The translations under genes and the position numbers were made by a program. 64,000 bases of DNA from NCBI GenBank assembly GCA_963726135.1, contig CAVSBE010000008.1:2170001-2234000 (forward strand). Direction: 5' to 3'. Under the pieces are notes generated by a model. It had not been told where the DNA came from. It did not search any database and saw nothing but the letters and a program-made list of their open reading frames with translations. The stretch comes from Bog-473 sp963726135. GTDB taxonomy: Bacteria; Actinomycetota; Acidimicrobiia; Acidimicrobiales; RAAP-2. Shown here in pieces: positions 26,329 through 35,814 of this stretch (position 1 is its first letter; each line of letters begins with the position of its first letter).

Positions 26329-27231
26329 TCAGTCGCTCCCCTCGGTGCCGTCGTCCCCTGACCCGGTGGCGTCACCGACGCCGCTGCGCGTCGACGCCGC
26401 CTTGGCCTCGGCCTTGGCCGCCTTGCGCGTCGCCCGCAGCTCCTTCATGCGGGCCCGGGTCGCCTCCATCTTCTTGCGGTTGCGCGCCGCGCCCTCTTTG
26501 GCCCGCCAGATGCGTCCCTGCATGCCGCGGTGGGCCAGCGGGATGTCCTCGTCGAGCAGATGGCGCTCGAGCACCTCGCGCAGCGGCTTGGTGCCCGTGG
26601 CCTCGTCGTCGCGCCGGCCCGACTGGCCGCCCTCGGGCGGGCGCACGCCGTAGCCGAGCTCGCCCGACCACTGCACCTCGCCCTCGTAGGCGGCGCTGCC
26701 GGACGGGGAGGTGGCGCGCATCCAGCCGCTCGTCATCAGGTCGTCGCCCTCCCGCCAGTCCTCCCAGGGGAGCTTCTTGGGCTGGCCGTCGTCGCCGACG
26801 AGCAGCTCGTCCTTCGTGTAGATGGCGTCGGAGCGGTTGGTGAAGGAGAACTCGAAGAGCTTGGACTCGGTGATGGCCTCGGTGGGGCAGGCCTCGACGC
26901 ACATGTCGCAGTGGATGCAGCGCAGGAAGTTGATCTCGTAGACGAAGCCGTACCGCTCGCCCGGCGAGACCGGGTGGTCGGGCGGGTTGTCGAGCCCGCG
27001 CACGTAGATGCAGTCGGCCGGGCACACCCCGGCGCACAGCTCGCAGCCGATGCACTTCTCCATGCCGTCCTCGTAGCGGTTGAGGACGTGACGGCCGTGC
27101 TGGCGCGGCTGCTTGGGCTTCTTGTCCTCCGGGTACATCGTGGTGACCCGGGGACGGGTCAGGTGCTGGAAGGTCAGCTTGAACCCGCCGAGGAACGAGA
27201 GCTGGTCCTTGACCTCGTCACCGGCGCTCAC
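26329..27231 (-). CDS. nuoI: NADH-quinone oxidoreductase subunit NuoI with long basic C-terminal extension
   Basis: Peripheral-arm subunit holding clusters N6a and N6b. Two ferredoxin motifs, CIGCELCAGVCPADC and CIHCDMCVEACPTEA, lie at about residues 45-110. At 300 residues it is far longer than typical NuoI (about 160-210). After the ferredoxin core come about 150 extra residues that end in a Lys/Arg/Ala-rich, coiled-coil-like segment (RAKEGAARNRKKMEATRARM) and an acidic Ser/Gly/Asp tail. The start GTG 27229-27231 overlaps the nuoH stop. The frame stays open upstream through nuoH, but that part is not coding. Confidence 0.95.
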   Translation of the reverse strand: MSAGDEVKDQLSFLGGFKLTFQHLTRPRVTTMYPEDKKPKQPRQHGRHVLNRYEDGMEKCIGCELCAGVCPADCIYVRGLDNPPDHPVSPGERYGFVYEINFLRCIHCDMCVEACPTEAITESKLFEFSFTNRSDAIYTKDELLVGDDGQPKKLPWEDWREGDDLMTSGWMRATSPSGSAAYEGEVQWSGELGYGVRPPEGGQSGRRDDEATGTKPLREVLERHLLDEDIPLAHRGMQGRIWRAKEGAARNRKKMEATRARMKELRATRKAAKAEAKAASTRSGVGDATGSGDDGTEGSD

Positions 27232-28514
27232 GACGCCTCCCCTCCGGGCGTGGGCTCGGCCGGCACCAGCCGCGGCGCCGGCGTCACCCGGCTTCCGATG
27301 ACCGGGATGATCACGTCCTCCTCGCTGCGGCCCATGCCGAGGTGGTTGGCCCGCAGGAGCAGGGTGGTGGCGAGCAGGACCACCGGCACCAGGATCAAGC
27401 CGGCCCAGCCCCAGGCGATGATGGCGGCCACCAGCAGGAGCCACCCCAGCGTCAGCGGGATGAGGCGCTTCCAGCCCAGGTCCATCAGCTGGTCGTAGCG
27501 GAGCCGCGGCAGGGCGGCCCGGAACCAGACGTAAATGAAGCAGAACGCCACCGTCTTGAGGAGGAAGTAGATGATCGGCATGTAGATGGTCGCCCCCGGG
27601 ATGTGGAAGATGTAGCCGTTGGGGCCGCCGAAGAACAGCGTCACGACGATGGCGGACATCGTGATGGTGTTCATGAACTCGGCCAGGAAGAACAGGCCGA
27701 AGCGGATGGAGGAGTACTCGGTGTGGAACCCGCCGACCAGCTCCTGTTCCGCCTCGGTCAGGTCGAAGGGCGGGCGGGTGAGCTCCGCCGTGATGGCGAT
27801 CATGAAGAAGATGAAAGGGAGGAACCCGAGCCGGATCAGGTTCCAGTTCCAGAAGCCGTTGGACTGCGACGCCACGATGGCCCGGGTGGAGAGCGAGTGG
27901 CTGACCAGCACGACCATCACCGTGGTCATGCCGAGCGCGGCCTCGTAGGAGATCACCTGCGCCGAGGCGCGCACCGACCCCAAGAGGGGGTACTTCGAAC
28001 CCGAGGACCACCCGGCGAGCATGACGCCGTAGACGGCGATGCCCGACATGGCGAGCACGAGCAGGATCCCCATCGGCGGGTCCGCCACCTGGAGCTCGAA
28101 GGTGTGGCCGCCGATGGTGATGATGCCGCCGACGGGGACGACGGTGAAGATCAGCACAGCCGGGATGACCGACAGGTACGGCGCCAGCTTGAAGACGAAG
28201 CTGTCGGCGCGGTTGGGCAGCAGGTCCTCCTTGAAGACGAGCTTGGTCCCGTCGGCCAGCGTCTGCAGGAGACCCCAGGGACCCGCACGATTCGGCCCGA
28301 CCCGGCTCTGCATGTCCGAGATGACCTTGCGCTCGAACCAGATCATCATCGCCGTGGCGACCAACAGCGCGACGAACGCCACCAGGCACTTGATGATCGT
28401 GATGAGCCAGACCTGCCAGTTGAGGCCGAAGTAGTAGAGCGGGTCGCCGTTCCCGTTGTCCGCACTGTGCGTCAGCACCGGCGCGCCGGCGAGGGCGAGC
28501 AGGTGGGCGATCAC
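27228..28514 (-). CDS. nuoH: NADH-quinone oxidoreductase subunit NuoH
   Basis: Eight-helix membrane subunit that forms most of the quinone-binding cavity at the junction of the arms. At 428 residues it is normal for actinobacteria. Signature MIWFERKVISDMQSRVGPNR lies near residue 57 and LTEAEQELVGGFHTEYSSI near 250, both carrying quinone-site and proton-path residues. The start is GTG overlapping the nuoG stop. The stop overlaps the nuoI start. Confidence 0.97.
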   Translation of the reverse strand: MIAHLLALAGAPVLTHSADNGNGDPLYYFGLNWQVWLITIIKCLVAFVALLVATAMMIWFERKVISDMQSRVGPNRAGPWGLLQTLADGTKLVFKEDLLPNRADSFVFKLAPYLSVIPAVLIFTVVPVGGIITIGGHTFELQVADPPMGILLVLAMSGIAVYGVMLAGWSSGSKYPLLGSVRASAQVISYEAALGMTTVMVVLVSHSLSTRAIVASQSNGFWNWNLIRLGFLPFIFFMIAITAELTRPPFDLTEAEQELVGGFHTEYSSIRFGLFFLAEFMNTITMSAIVVTLFFGGPNGYIFHIPGATIYMPIIYFLLKTVAFCFIYVWFRAALPRLRYDQLMDLGWKRLIPLTLGWLLLVAAIIAWGWAGLILVPVVLLATTLLLRANHLGMGRSEEDVIIPVIGSRVTPAPRLVPAEPTPGGEAS

Positions 28515-31378
28515 ACCGACTCCAGACGAACGTCGGTCACCAACTGGCGACTGTCGATGAGCGTGGCCACCGCGTTACCGGGCGCACTCTCGCCGTCGGG
28601 GACGTTGAAGTCGATGGCGACGACGCCCCGGGCCACGCCCTCGTCGCCCTGGGCGGGCAGGATCAGCTCGCCCCTGGCCGAGCGCACCTTCACGCGGTCC
28701 CCGGTCGACGCGCCGAGGCGATCGAGGTCGTAGGGATTGGCGCGGGCGACCAGGGCGGGGACCAGCGGCGTGAGCGAGGGCGAGCCGGTCATGGAGCTGC
28801 CGGTGTCGTAGAGGCGCCGCCCTGCCACGAGACGCAAGGAGTAGTTGTCGGCCTTGGGGACGCGCAACGGCTCGGTGCCCCCGGGACCGGGCCCCGAGAG
28901 CAGGGGTGGTGGTGGGCCCAACTCGGCGGTGCGCGCGATGGCGGGCGTGCGGCGGCCGGTGCCGACGCGGGGCGGCGCGCCCTGGCGCTCCACCGATTCG
29001 ACGCCCGGCAGCGCCATGGGGTCGATCGGCTCCACCTCCTCGTGGTCGTCGCCATCGGCGAGCGGGACCACGACCCCGTCGTGCGCCGCGTGGAAGTGCA
29101 GCATCTCCTGGCTCAGGCCGGCATAGGCCGGCGCGGTCAGGGCGACCTCGTCGACCAGGTCGCTCAGGCGGGTCACCCCGAGGTCGGCGCCGAGGGCCGC
29201 GGCGAGCTCGGTGGCGATCACCCAGTCGGGCCAGGCGAAGCCGGGCGCCGTGATCTTGGGACCGAGTCGGGTCACCCGTCCCTCGAGGTTGGTGGTGGTG
29301 CCCGGCCGCTCGTGGGACACGGCGCAGGGCAGCACGACGTCGGCGTGCGCGTCGACCGACTCGGACGGGTGGCCCGTCACGGCGACGACGAAGTGCCCGG
29401 CCGAGAGTGCCTTCTCGGCCACGGCGCGATCGGGGAAGTCGTTGAGCGGGTCGGCTCCCAGCAGCACCAGGGCCCGCACCTGGGCGCCGGCGTCGCGCTC
29501 CCCGGCCATGGAGGCCAGGATGTCGGCCGTCGAGAGGCCGGCCTCGGCGGGCACCGAACCCCAGGCCGCCGTGAAGCGGTCCCGCCCTGCCGTGAGGCTG
29601 ACCCGGCCCGGCAGGATCCCCGGGGCCAGCCCCATGTCGAGGGCGCCGAACACGTTGCCCCGGCGCAGAGCCGGGAGGAACCTCGCCTCGGGCAGCGCGT
29701 CAGCGAGGGCGCGCAGCGCGTCGGCCGCCACCTCGCCGGACTCGGCGTAGGAGGGCCGGCCGGCCACGATCACCACGCCGGCGCCACCGGGGTGGTCGGC
29801 CAGCAGCCGGCGAGCGGTCTCCAGCTCGCCCTGGGTCAGGGCGGCACCCTGGTGGTGGGAGCCAAGAGCAACCGCCGCGGCGTCGTCGCCCGCCAGCGCC
29901 CGGGCCATGGCCGGCGCGTCGCCCGGGCGGACGCGCAACGTGGCGGTCGCCAGCGCGCTGAGCGCGGTCGGGGCGGCCGCGATCTCGATGAGCGAGGTGG
30001 TGCCGCCGCGCACCGCCTCGCGCAGGCGGAGGAACAGAACGGGGAGCTCCTCGCGCAGGTCGCCGGCGAGCGTGACGAGGACGGGTGCCGCGCAGGCCTC
30101 GTCGATCGTGGCCCGGGGCAGCCCGAGCACCAACTCGGCGGGCAGTCCGTCGCCGAGCTGCGCGTCGACCGAGTCGGTGCCGATGATGCCCTTGGCCAGC
30201 TTGGCCCAGGCGAAGGCCGACTCGTTGGTGAGGCGGGCCCCGCCGATCAGCGCGACGGCGCCGGCACCACCGGAGTCCTTGGCGCCGCCGATGCCGGCGG
30301 CCGCGGCGGCGATGGCCTCGCCCCAGCTGACCGGGACGAGTTCGCCCTCCTTGCGGATGCAGGGCTCGACGAGGCGCCCGTGCTCGTAGCGTCCCGTCTC
30401 GCGGGCCTCGCCGAGGAACTGGCCGCGGCTCACGCCGAGACTGACGACCTGGGAGGCGGTGGCCGGCGCCACGTCGACCGCCTCGTCCGCCAACTCGACC
30501 GGCAGTGGGCCGGCGTCGATCTCGTCGCCGTTGACCGACTCGTAGGTGAAGCGGCCCTTGTCGCAGAGCCAACCGTGGTTGACCGGATCCGAGTCGATGC
30601 CGAGCAGCCGGGTCAGGCGGTTCTGCGACGACTGCACGGCGACCCGGCAGCCGACCGAGCAGGCTGTGCAGGTCGACTCGACCTGATCGAGGTCCCAGGG
30701 TCGCGCGGTGAAGCGATAGGGCGTCGCCGTCAGCGCGCCCACCGGGCAGATCTGCACCGTGTTCCCGCTGAAGTAGGACTCGAACGGCTGGGTTGGGAAG
30801 GTGGCGACCTCGACCGCCTCGCCGCGGCCCGCGAAGTCGATCTGCGCCTCGCCGGCCACCTCGGCCGCGAAGCGGGTGCAGCGGGCGCACTGGATGCAGC
30901 GCTCCCGGTCGAGCAGGACGAGGTCGGAGATGGCGATGGGCTTCTCGAAGTGCCTCTTCTCCTCGACGAAACGGCTCTCGCCCGGGCCGTAGGCCAGCGT
31001 CTGGTCCTGCAGCGGGCACTCGCCGCCTTTGTCGCAGACGGGGCAGTCGAGCGGGTGGTTGGCGAGCAGGAACTCGAGCACGCCGTCCTGGGCCTTCTTG
31101 ACCCGGTCGTTGGCGGTGTCGACGACCATGCCGTCGGTGACCGTGACGAAGCAGGCCGGGGTCAGGGTCGCGCCACGAGGGCCCTCGACGTCGACCAGGC
31201 ACATGCGGCACATGCCCACGGGGTCCATGCGCGGGTGGTAGCAGAAGCGCGGGATGTAGGTGCCGGCGCGCTCAGCCGCCGCGATGAGCAGCTCGCCCTT
31301 CTTCGCCTTCGCCGGGCGCCCGTCGAGGGTGAACGCGAGCTCCGCCGAGTCCTGCTCGGTCTTCGCCGTGTCAGTCAA
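28511..31378 (-). CDS. nuoG: NADH-quinone oxidoreductase subunit NuoG
   Basis: The large iron-sulfur subunit of the NDH-1 peripheral arm, 955 residues. The N-terminal [2Fe-2S] domain (FCYHPRMDPVGMCRMCLVDV), the His-ligated cluster region (HPLDCPVCDKGGECPLQDQ), the [4Fe-4S] cluster (CIQCARC ... CPVGAL) and the extra N7-type motif CTACSVGCRV are all visible, followed by a long molybdopterin-oxidoreductase-like domain without cofactor function. The start is TTG 31376-31378, inside the end of nuoF with an eight-base overlap; no better start exists in frame. The frame is unbroken over 2.9 kb. Confidence 0.96.
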   Translation of the reverse strand: MTDTAKTEQDSAELAFTLDGRPAKAKKGELLIAAAERAGTYIPRFCYHPRMDPVGMCRMCLVDVEGPRGATLTPACFVTVTDGMVVDTANDRVKKAQDGVLEFLLANHPLDCPVCDKGGECPLQDQTLAYGPGESRFVEEKRHFEKPIAISDLVLLDRERCIQCARCTRFAAEVAGEAQIDFAGRGEAVEVATFPTQPFESYFSGNTVQICPVGALTATPYRFTARPWDLDQVESTCTACSVGCRVAVQSSQNRLTRLLGIDSDPVNHGWLCDKGRFTYESVNGDEIDAGPLPVELADEAVDVAPATASQVVSLGVSRGQFLGEARETGRYEHGRLVEPCIRKEGELVPVSWGEAIAAAAAGIGGAKDSGGAGAVALIGGARLTNESAFAWAKLAKGIIGTDSVDAQLGDGLPAELVLGLPRATIDEACAAPVLVTLAGDLREELPVLFLRLREAVRGGTTSLIEIAAAPTALSALATATLRVRPGDAPAMARALAGDDAAAVALGSHHQGAALTQGELETARRLLADHPGGAGVVIVAGRPSYAESGEVAADALRALADALPEARFLPALRRGNVFGALDMGLAPGILPGRVSLTAGRDRFTAAWGSVPAEAGLSTADILASMAGERDAGAQVRALVLLGADPLNDFPDRAVAEKALSAGHFVVAVTGHPSESVDAHADVVLPCAVSHERPGTTTNLEGRVTRLGPKITAPGFAWPDWVIATELAAALGADLGVTRLSDLVDEVALTAPAYAGLSQEMLHFHAAHDGVVVPLADGDDHEEVEPIDPMALPGVESVERQGAPPRVGTGRRTPAIARTAELGPPPPLLSGPGPGGTEPLRVPKADNYSLRLVAGRRLYDTGSSMTGSPSLTPLVPALVARANPYDLDRLGASTGDRVKVRSARGELILPAQGDEGVARGVVAIDFNVPDGESAPGNAVATLIDSRQLVTDVRLESV

Positions 31379-32675
31379 AGGGGCACCCCCCCTCTTTCAC
31401 GTGCACGAGGAACTCGTCGCGGAACATGCGGATGCCCGAGGCGATGGACGACGGGATGGAGGGCCCGAGCACGCAGATCGTGGTCTGCTGGGGCGGCCAG
31501 GCCACGCCGGGCGAGATGTTGTCGCACAGGTCCATGAGGAGGTCCAGATCTTCCTCGCGGCCGGCGCCGTTCTCAATTCGGTACATGATGCGCTCGAGCC
31601 AGCCCGAGCCCTCCCGGCACGGCGTGCACTGCCCGCACGACTCGCGGGCGAAGAACTTGGTGATGCGCCAGGCGGCCCGCACCATGCAGGTGGTCGAGTC
31701 CATGACGACGACCGAGCCGGAGCCGAGCATGGAGCCGGCGTCGCCCACCTCGTCCTGGCCGAGGGGCAGGTCCACGTGGTCGGGACCGAACCATGGGGCG
31801 GACACGCCGCCAGGGATGAACGCCTTGAGGGTGTTGGAACCGCGGATGCCCCCGCCGAGCACCGGCGCGTAAATGAGGTCTCGGAAGGTGGTCTTCACCA
31901 TCTCGAGCTCGTAGTTGCCCGGCTTGCGCACGTGGCCGGCCAGCGCGAACAGCCGCGTCCCGGTCGAGCGGCCCGCGCCCAGCGCGGCGAAGGCGGCGCC
32001 GCCGTTCCTGACGATCCATGGGATGTTGGCCATCGTCTCGACGTTGTTGACCACGGTGGGCTCGCCGTAGAGGCCGATGGCGGCGGGGAAGTAGGGCGGC
32101 TTGATGCGGGGGAAGCCGCGCTTGCCCTCGAGTGACTCGAGGAGCGCCGTCTCCTCCCCACAGATGTAGGCGCCGGCGCCGGGGTGCACCACGACGTCGA
32201 TGGAGAAGCCCGAGCCGAAGATGTCGGCCCCCACCGCACGGTGGGCGTAGGCCTCGTTCAGGGCCGCCTGCAGACGCTCCAACCCGAGCGCGAACTCGCC
32301 GCGCAGGTAGATGAAGGCCTGGCTCACCTGCAGGGCGTAGGCCGAGATGAGCACGCCCTCGAGGATCTGGTGCGGGTCGCACTCAATGAGCAGGTGGTCC
32401 TTGAAGGTGGCGGGCTCGGACTCGTCGCCGTTGACGACGAGGTAGGTGAGCGGGTTCTTGCGCAGCATCGACCATTTCCGCCCGGCCGGGAAGCCGGCAC
32501 CGCCCCGCCCGAGGAGGCTGGCCGCGTCGACCTCGGCCGCGACCGCCTCGGGCGTCATGGTCAGCGCCTTGCGCAGACCCTCGTAGCCGCCGGTCGCCAG
32601 GTAGCGCTCCAGCGTGTACGAGTCCTCGAAGCCCAGGCGCGACGTGATGATCTTGGGGGCGTCGGTGATGGCCAT
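31371..32675 (-). CDS. nuoF: NADH-quinone oxidoreductase subunit NuoF
   Basis: NADH-binding flavoprotein of complex I, carrying FMN and cluster N3. The NADH/FMN glycine-rich segment LLGRGGAGFPAGRKWSML is at about residues 54-71. YLVVNGDESEPATFKDHLL and GAGAYICGEETALLESLEG are present, and the N3 ligands are in SCGQCTPCREG with a later Cys in LMDLCDN. Length is 434, as expected. The ATG start shares its A with the nuoE stop (TGATG). It partners with NuoE and NuoG. Confidence 0.97.
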   Translation of the reverse strand: MAITDAPKIITSRLGFEDSYTLERYLATGGYEGLRKALTMTPEAVAAEVDAASLLGRGGAGFPAGRKWSMLRKNPLTYLVVNGDESEPATFKDHLLIECDPHQILEGVLISAYALQVSQAFIYLRGEFALGLERLQAALNEAYAHRAVGADIFGSGFSIDVVVHPGAGAYICGEETALLESLEGKRGFPRIKPPYFPAAIGLYGEPTVVNNVETMANIPWIVRNGGAAFAALGAGRSTGTRLFALAGHVRKPGNYELEMVKTTFRDLIYAPVLGGGIRGSNTLKAFIPGGVSAPWFGPDHVDLPLGQDEVGDAGSMLGSGSVVVMDSTTCMVRAAWRITKFFARESCGQCTPCREGSGWLERIMYRIENGAGREEDLDLLMDLCDNISPGVAWPPQQTTICVLGPSIPSSIASGIRMFRDEFLVHVKEGGCPFD

Positions 32676-33310
32676 CAGGCCTTCACCTCCCCGGAGTCGC
32701 CCGCTGCGGCGCGGACGGCCTGCGCTTCGGCCATCCGCGCCCGCTCGGCGACGATGACGGACCGGTCGGCCTGCAGGCCGACGCTGCGCCGCACCCGCAC
32801 CAGGGTGCCGTGTGCGGGCACCGTCTCGGACAGCGCACCGGAGCGCAGCTCACCGAGCAGCGCGTCGAAGGACTCCGGCGTCTGCGCGCCGACGTAACGG
32901 TGGTTGACCTGGACGCAAGGGGTGCGGTCGCAGTCAGCCAGGCACTCGGCCTCGTGGAGGGTGAAGACGCCGTCGGGCGTCGTCCCCCCGGCGCGCACCC
33001 CAAGGGCCGATTCGGCGTGCTCGAGCAGCTCGAGTGCGCCGCCGAGAAGGCAGGCGATATTGGTGCACACCGACAGCACATAGGTACCGACCGGCTCGGT
33101 GTGCAACATGTCATAGAAGCTGGCGGTTCCCCGCACCTCGGCCGCGGTCACGCCGCACAGCTCGGCGATGTCGCACATGGCCTCGTCGCGCAGCCAGCCG
33201 TCCTGCTCCTGGGCCAGGTGGCACAGCGGGATCAGCGCCGAGCGCGGCTCGGGGTAGAGCGCGACGAGCTCCTGGGCGCGCTGGCGGGTGTCGGCGCTGA
33301 GGTGGCTCAC
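32675..33310 (-). CDS. nuoE: NADH-quinone oxidoreductase subunit NuoE
   Basis: Thioredoxin-fold subunit with [2Fe-2S] cluster N1a, next to NuoF. Cluster ligands are in VCTNIACLLGG and ECLADCDRTPCVQVN. The N-terminal helical region is LSADTRQRAQELVALYP. I start at GTG 33308-33310, overlapping the nuoD stop; the open frame upstream is not family-like. The 211 residues include about 45 C-terminal residues after the thioredoxin fold that look variable and Ala/Arg-rich. Confidence 0.95.
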   Translation of the reverse strand: MSHLSADTRQRAQELVALYPEPRSALIPLCHLAQEQDGWLRDEAMCDIAELCGVTAAEVRGTASFYDMLHTEPVGTYVLSVCTNIACLLGGALELLEHAESALGVRAGGTTPDGVFTLHEAECLADCDRTPCVQVNHRYVGAQTPESFDALLGELRSGALSETVPAHGTLVRVRRSVGLQADRSVIVAERARMAEAQAVRAAAGDSGEVKA

Positions 33311-34742
33311 CGGTCCACTTCGCCCATGACGGGGTCGACGGAGGAGATCACAGCGACGGCGTCGGCCATCAGGCCCCCCCGCAGCAGCAGCGGCAGGGCT
33401 TGCAGGTTGACGAAGCTCGGACCGCGGATGTGCATCCGATACGGCTTCGACGTCCCATCCGAGACGAGGTAGCACCCGAGCTCACCCCGGGGGACTCGAT
33501 CGCCACGTAGACCTCGCCCTCGGGCACCCGGAAGCCCTCGGTGAAGATCTTGAAGTGGTGGATGAGCGCCTCCATGCTCTCGTCGATCCGCGCCCGCGGC
33601 GGCGGGGTGACCTTGCGGTCCTGCACGCGGTAGTCGCCGGGCGGCATCATCTCGGCGATCTGGCGGATCATCTTGATCGACTCGCGGATCTCGTTGAGGC
33701 GGACGGAGTAGCGGTCAAAGTTGTCGCCGTAGCTACCGATGATGACGTCGAAGTCGAGCTTGTCGTAGGCGAGGTACGGCATGGTCCGGCGCAGGTCCCA
33801 CGGCACGCCCGTCGAGCGGAGGATGGGCCCGGTCACGGAGAGTGCGAGGGCCTCCTCGGCCGAGATGTTGCCGACCGCCTCGGTGCGCTCCCGGAAGATG
33901 GGCTGGCCGGTCAGGAGCTCGTCGTACTCGTAGCTGCGGGCGAGGATCGTCTCGCAGATGATCTCGATGTCGTCCTCCCACCCGTCGGGCAGGTCCGCCG
34001 CCACGCCACCCGGCCGGATGTAGTTGTGGTTCATGCGCAGGCCGGTCGTCTTCTCGAAGAACGTCAGCACCATCTCGCGCTCGCGGAAGCCGTAGATCAT
34101 CATGGACGTGGATCCGAGGTCCATGCCGTTGGTGGCCATCCACATCAGGTGTGACGACACCCGGTTGAGCTCGGCCATCAGCATGCGGATCCAGATGGCG
34201 CGTGGCGGCAGCTCCACGTCCAGCAGTGCCTCGGTGGCCAGCGAGAAGACCAGCTCGTTGTGCAACGGGGAGAGGTAGTCCATGCGGGTGACGTTGGTGG
34301 ACCCCTGGACGTAGGTGAGCTCCTCCCCCGTCTTCTCCATGCCGGTGTGGAGGTAGCCGATGATCGGCTTGGTGCGCAGCACCGTCTCCCCGTCCAGCTC
34401 GAGCATCAGCCGCAGCACGCCGTGGGTGGAGGGGTGCTGGGGCCCCATGTTGATGATCATCGTCTGGTCGTCGCGGCGCTCGATGTCGATGTCGCCCGGG
34501 TCCACGAAGCCGCCCTCGGGCAGGCGCAGGACCGCGCCGACCTCTTGCCGGAGCTCCCCGGCCGTGGTCGTGCCCCGGGGCATGAGCTCCTGGGCGCCCT
34601 CCGAGGTCTCGGCGACGAAGGCCCGCTGCTCGGCCAGCAGGTGGCCGGCCTCGGTCGACTCGAACCCCAATTCCTGGTCGTCGGGCGATGCCCCGGACCC
34701 GGTGGCGGGTTCGTGCTCGTTCTCGTGCTCGTGCTCGGTCAC
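33307..34742 (-). CDS. nuoD: NADH-quinone oxidoreductase subunit NuoD, one frameshift near the 3' end
   Basis: The 49-kDa subunit lining the quinone site. MGPQHPSTHGVLRLMLELDG, NVTRMDYLSPLHNELVFSL and SSHLMWMATNGMDLGS are intact. The reading frame breaks at about 33490, after YVAIES. A missing C in the minus-strand run CCCCCGGGG would restore RGELGCYLV and a normal ending through GPSFVNLQAL to the TGA at 33307. The start is GTG 34740-34742. The first ~60 residues are an unusual acidic extension beginning with alternating His/Glu (EHEHENEHE). The gene overlaps nuoC and nuoE by four bases each. Confidence 0.94.
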
Positions 34743-35254
34743 CGCGGCCCGGGCGCTTCCTTGAACTGCACCGGCACCCGCCCCACGCCGTAGTCCTTGC
34801 GCAGCGGGTGGCCCTCCCAGTCCTCGGGCATCAGGATGCGGGTCATGTCGGGGTGGCCGCTGAAGACGACTCCCACCAGGTCGTATGCCTCGCGCTCCAT
34901 GGCGTCGACCCCCGGATAGACGTCGACCAGGCTGTCGAGCGAGGGATCGGACTCGGGCACCTGCACCCGGATGCGCACCCGCTGGCGCTTCGAGAGCGAC
35001 AGCAGGTTGACAACGACCTCGAAGCGCTCGGGACCGACCCCCTCGGGCAGCGTCCGACCGGGGTGCGTGAGGTAGTCGACGGCGCAGAGGTCCGAGCAGG
35101 TCTCGAAGCCGGCGTCGCGGAAGGCGGCCGCCATCGGCTTGTACGTGTCGCGTGAGGGAAAGGCGATCTGGTCCATCAGGCGGTCGCTCAGGCGCGGCAC
35201 CTCTGGGAGGACCACGGTCGCCGGCGCCGGCTCGCTCGTGGTTGTCTCGCTCAC
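34739..35254 (-). CDS. nuoC: NADH-quinone oxidoreductase subunit NuoC
   Basis: The 30-kDa subunit of the connecting module, 171 residues. The signature DPSLDSLVDVYPGVDAMERE and the end PEDWEGHPLRKDYGVGRVPV are diagnostic. The start GTG 35252-35254 overlaps the nuoB stop; the stop overlaps the nuoD start. NuoC and NuoD are separate here, not fused as in E. coli. Confidence 0.95.
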   Translation of the reverse strand: MSETTTSEPAPATVVLPEVPRLSDRLMDQIAFPSRDTYKPMAAAFRDAGFETCSDLCAVDYLTHPGRTLPEGVGPERFEVVVNLLSLSKRQRVRIRVQVPESDPSLDSLVDVYPGVDAMEREAYDLVGVVFSGHPDMTRILMPEDWEGHPLRKDYGVGRVPVQFKEAPGPR

Positions 35255-35811
35255 CGCGGCGTGGCCACCCGCACGGCGTCCGGCATGGTGGGCACCCAGC
35301 CGCCCGTCGCCTGCTCGCCCGCGGGGACCGAGCTCCCGGGGCGGCGCGTGATCTCGCCGGTGCGAATCTTCTCGTGCAGCGTGAGGATGGCATGCAGGAG
35401 CGTCTCGGGTGACGGGGGGCAGCCCGGTGCGTAGACATCGACCGGCACGATCTGGTCGACCCCCTGCACGATGGCGTAGTTGTTGAACATGCCGCCGGTC
35501 GACGCGCACACCCCCATGGAGATGACCCACTTGGGCTCCATCATCTGGTCGTAGACCTGCCGCAGGACGGGGGCCATTTTCTGGGAGACCCGCCCAGCCA
35601 CGATCATGAGGTCCGCCTGGCGCGGCGAGGCCCGGAAGACTTCCATGCCGAGGCGGCTGATGTCGTAGTCGGCCGCGCCGACCGACATCATCTCAATGGC
35701 GCAACAGGCGAGCCCGAAGGTGGCCGGCCACACGCTGTTGCGCCGGGCCCACTTGACCAGGTCCTCGATGCGGCCGGTCAGGAAGTTGTGTTGGAGGTCC
35801 TCGAACCCCAT
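35251..35811 (-). CDS. nuoB: NADH-quinone oxidoreductase subunit NuoB
   Basis: Subunit holding the terminal cluster N2 that reduces quinone. Ligand motifs are the vicinal cysteines in FGLACCAIEMM, CASTGG in ISMGVCASTGGMFN, and YAPGCPPSPETLL. Length is 186 residues. It starts at ATG 35809-35811, three bases after nuoA. A short C-terminal tail past the core is variable. Confidence 0.97.
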   Translation of the reverse strand: MGFEDLQHNFLTGRIEDLVKWARRNSVWPATFGLACCAIEMMSVGAADYDISRLGMEVFRASPRQADLMIVAGRVSQKMAPVLRQVYDQMMEPKWVISMGVCASTGGMFNNYAIVQGVDQIVPVDVYAPGCPPSPETLLHAILTLHEKIRTGEITRRPGSSVPAGEQATGGWVPTMPDAVRVATPR

Positions 35812-35814
35812 GCG

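Noticed and set aside
29042..31537. An 831-codon plus-strand frame opposite nuoG
   Set aside because: It mirrors nuoG in the complementary frame and shows no family features; nuoG is complete with all cluster motifs.
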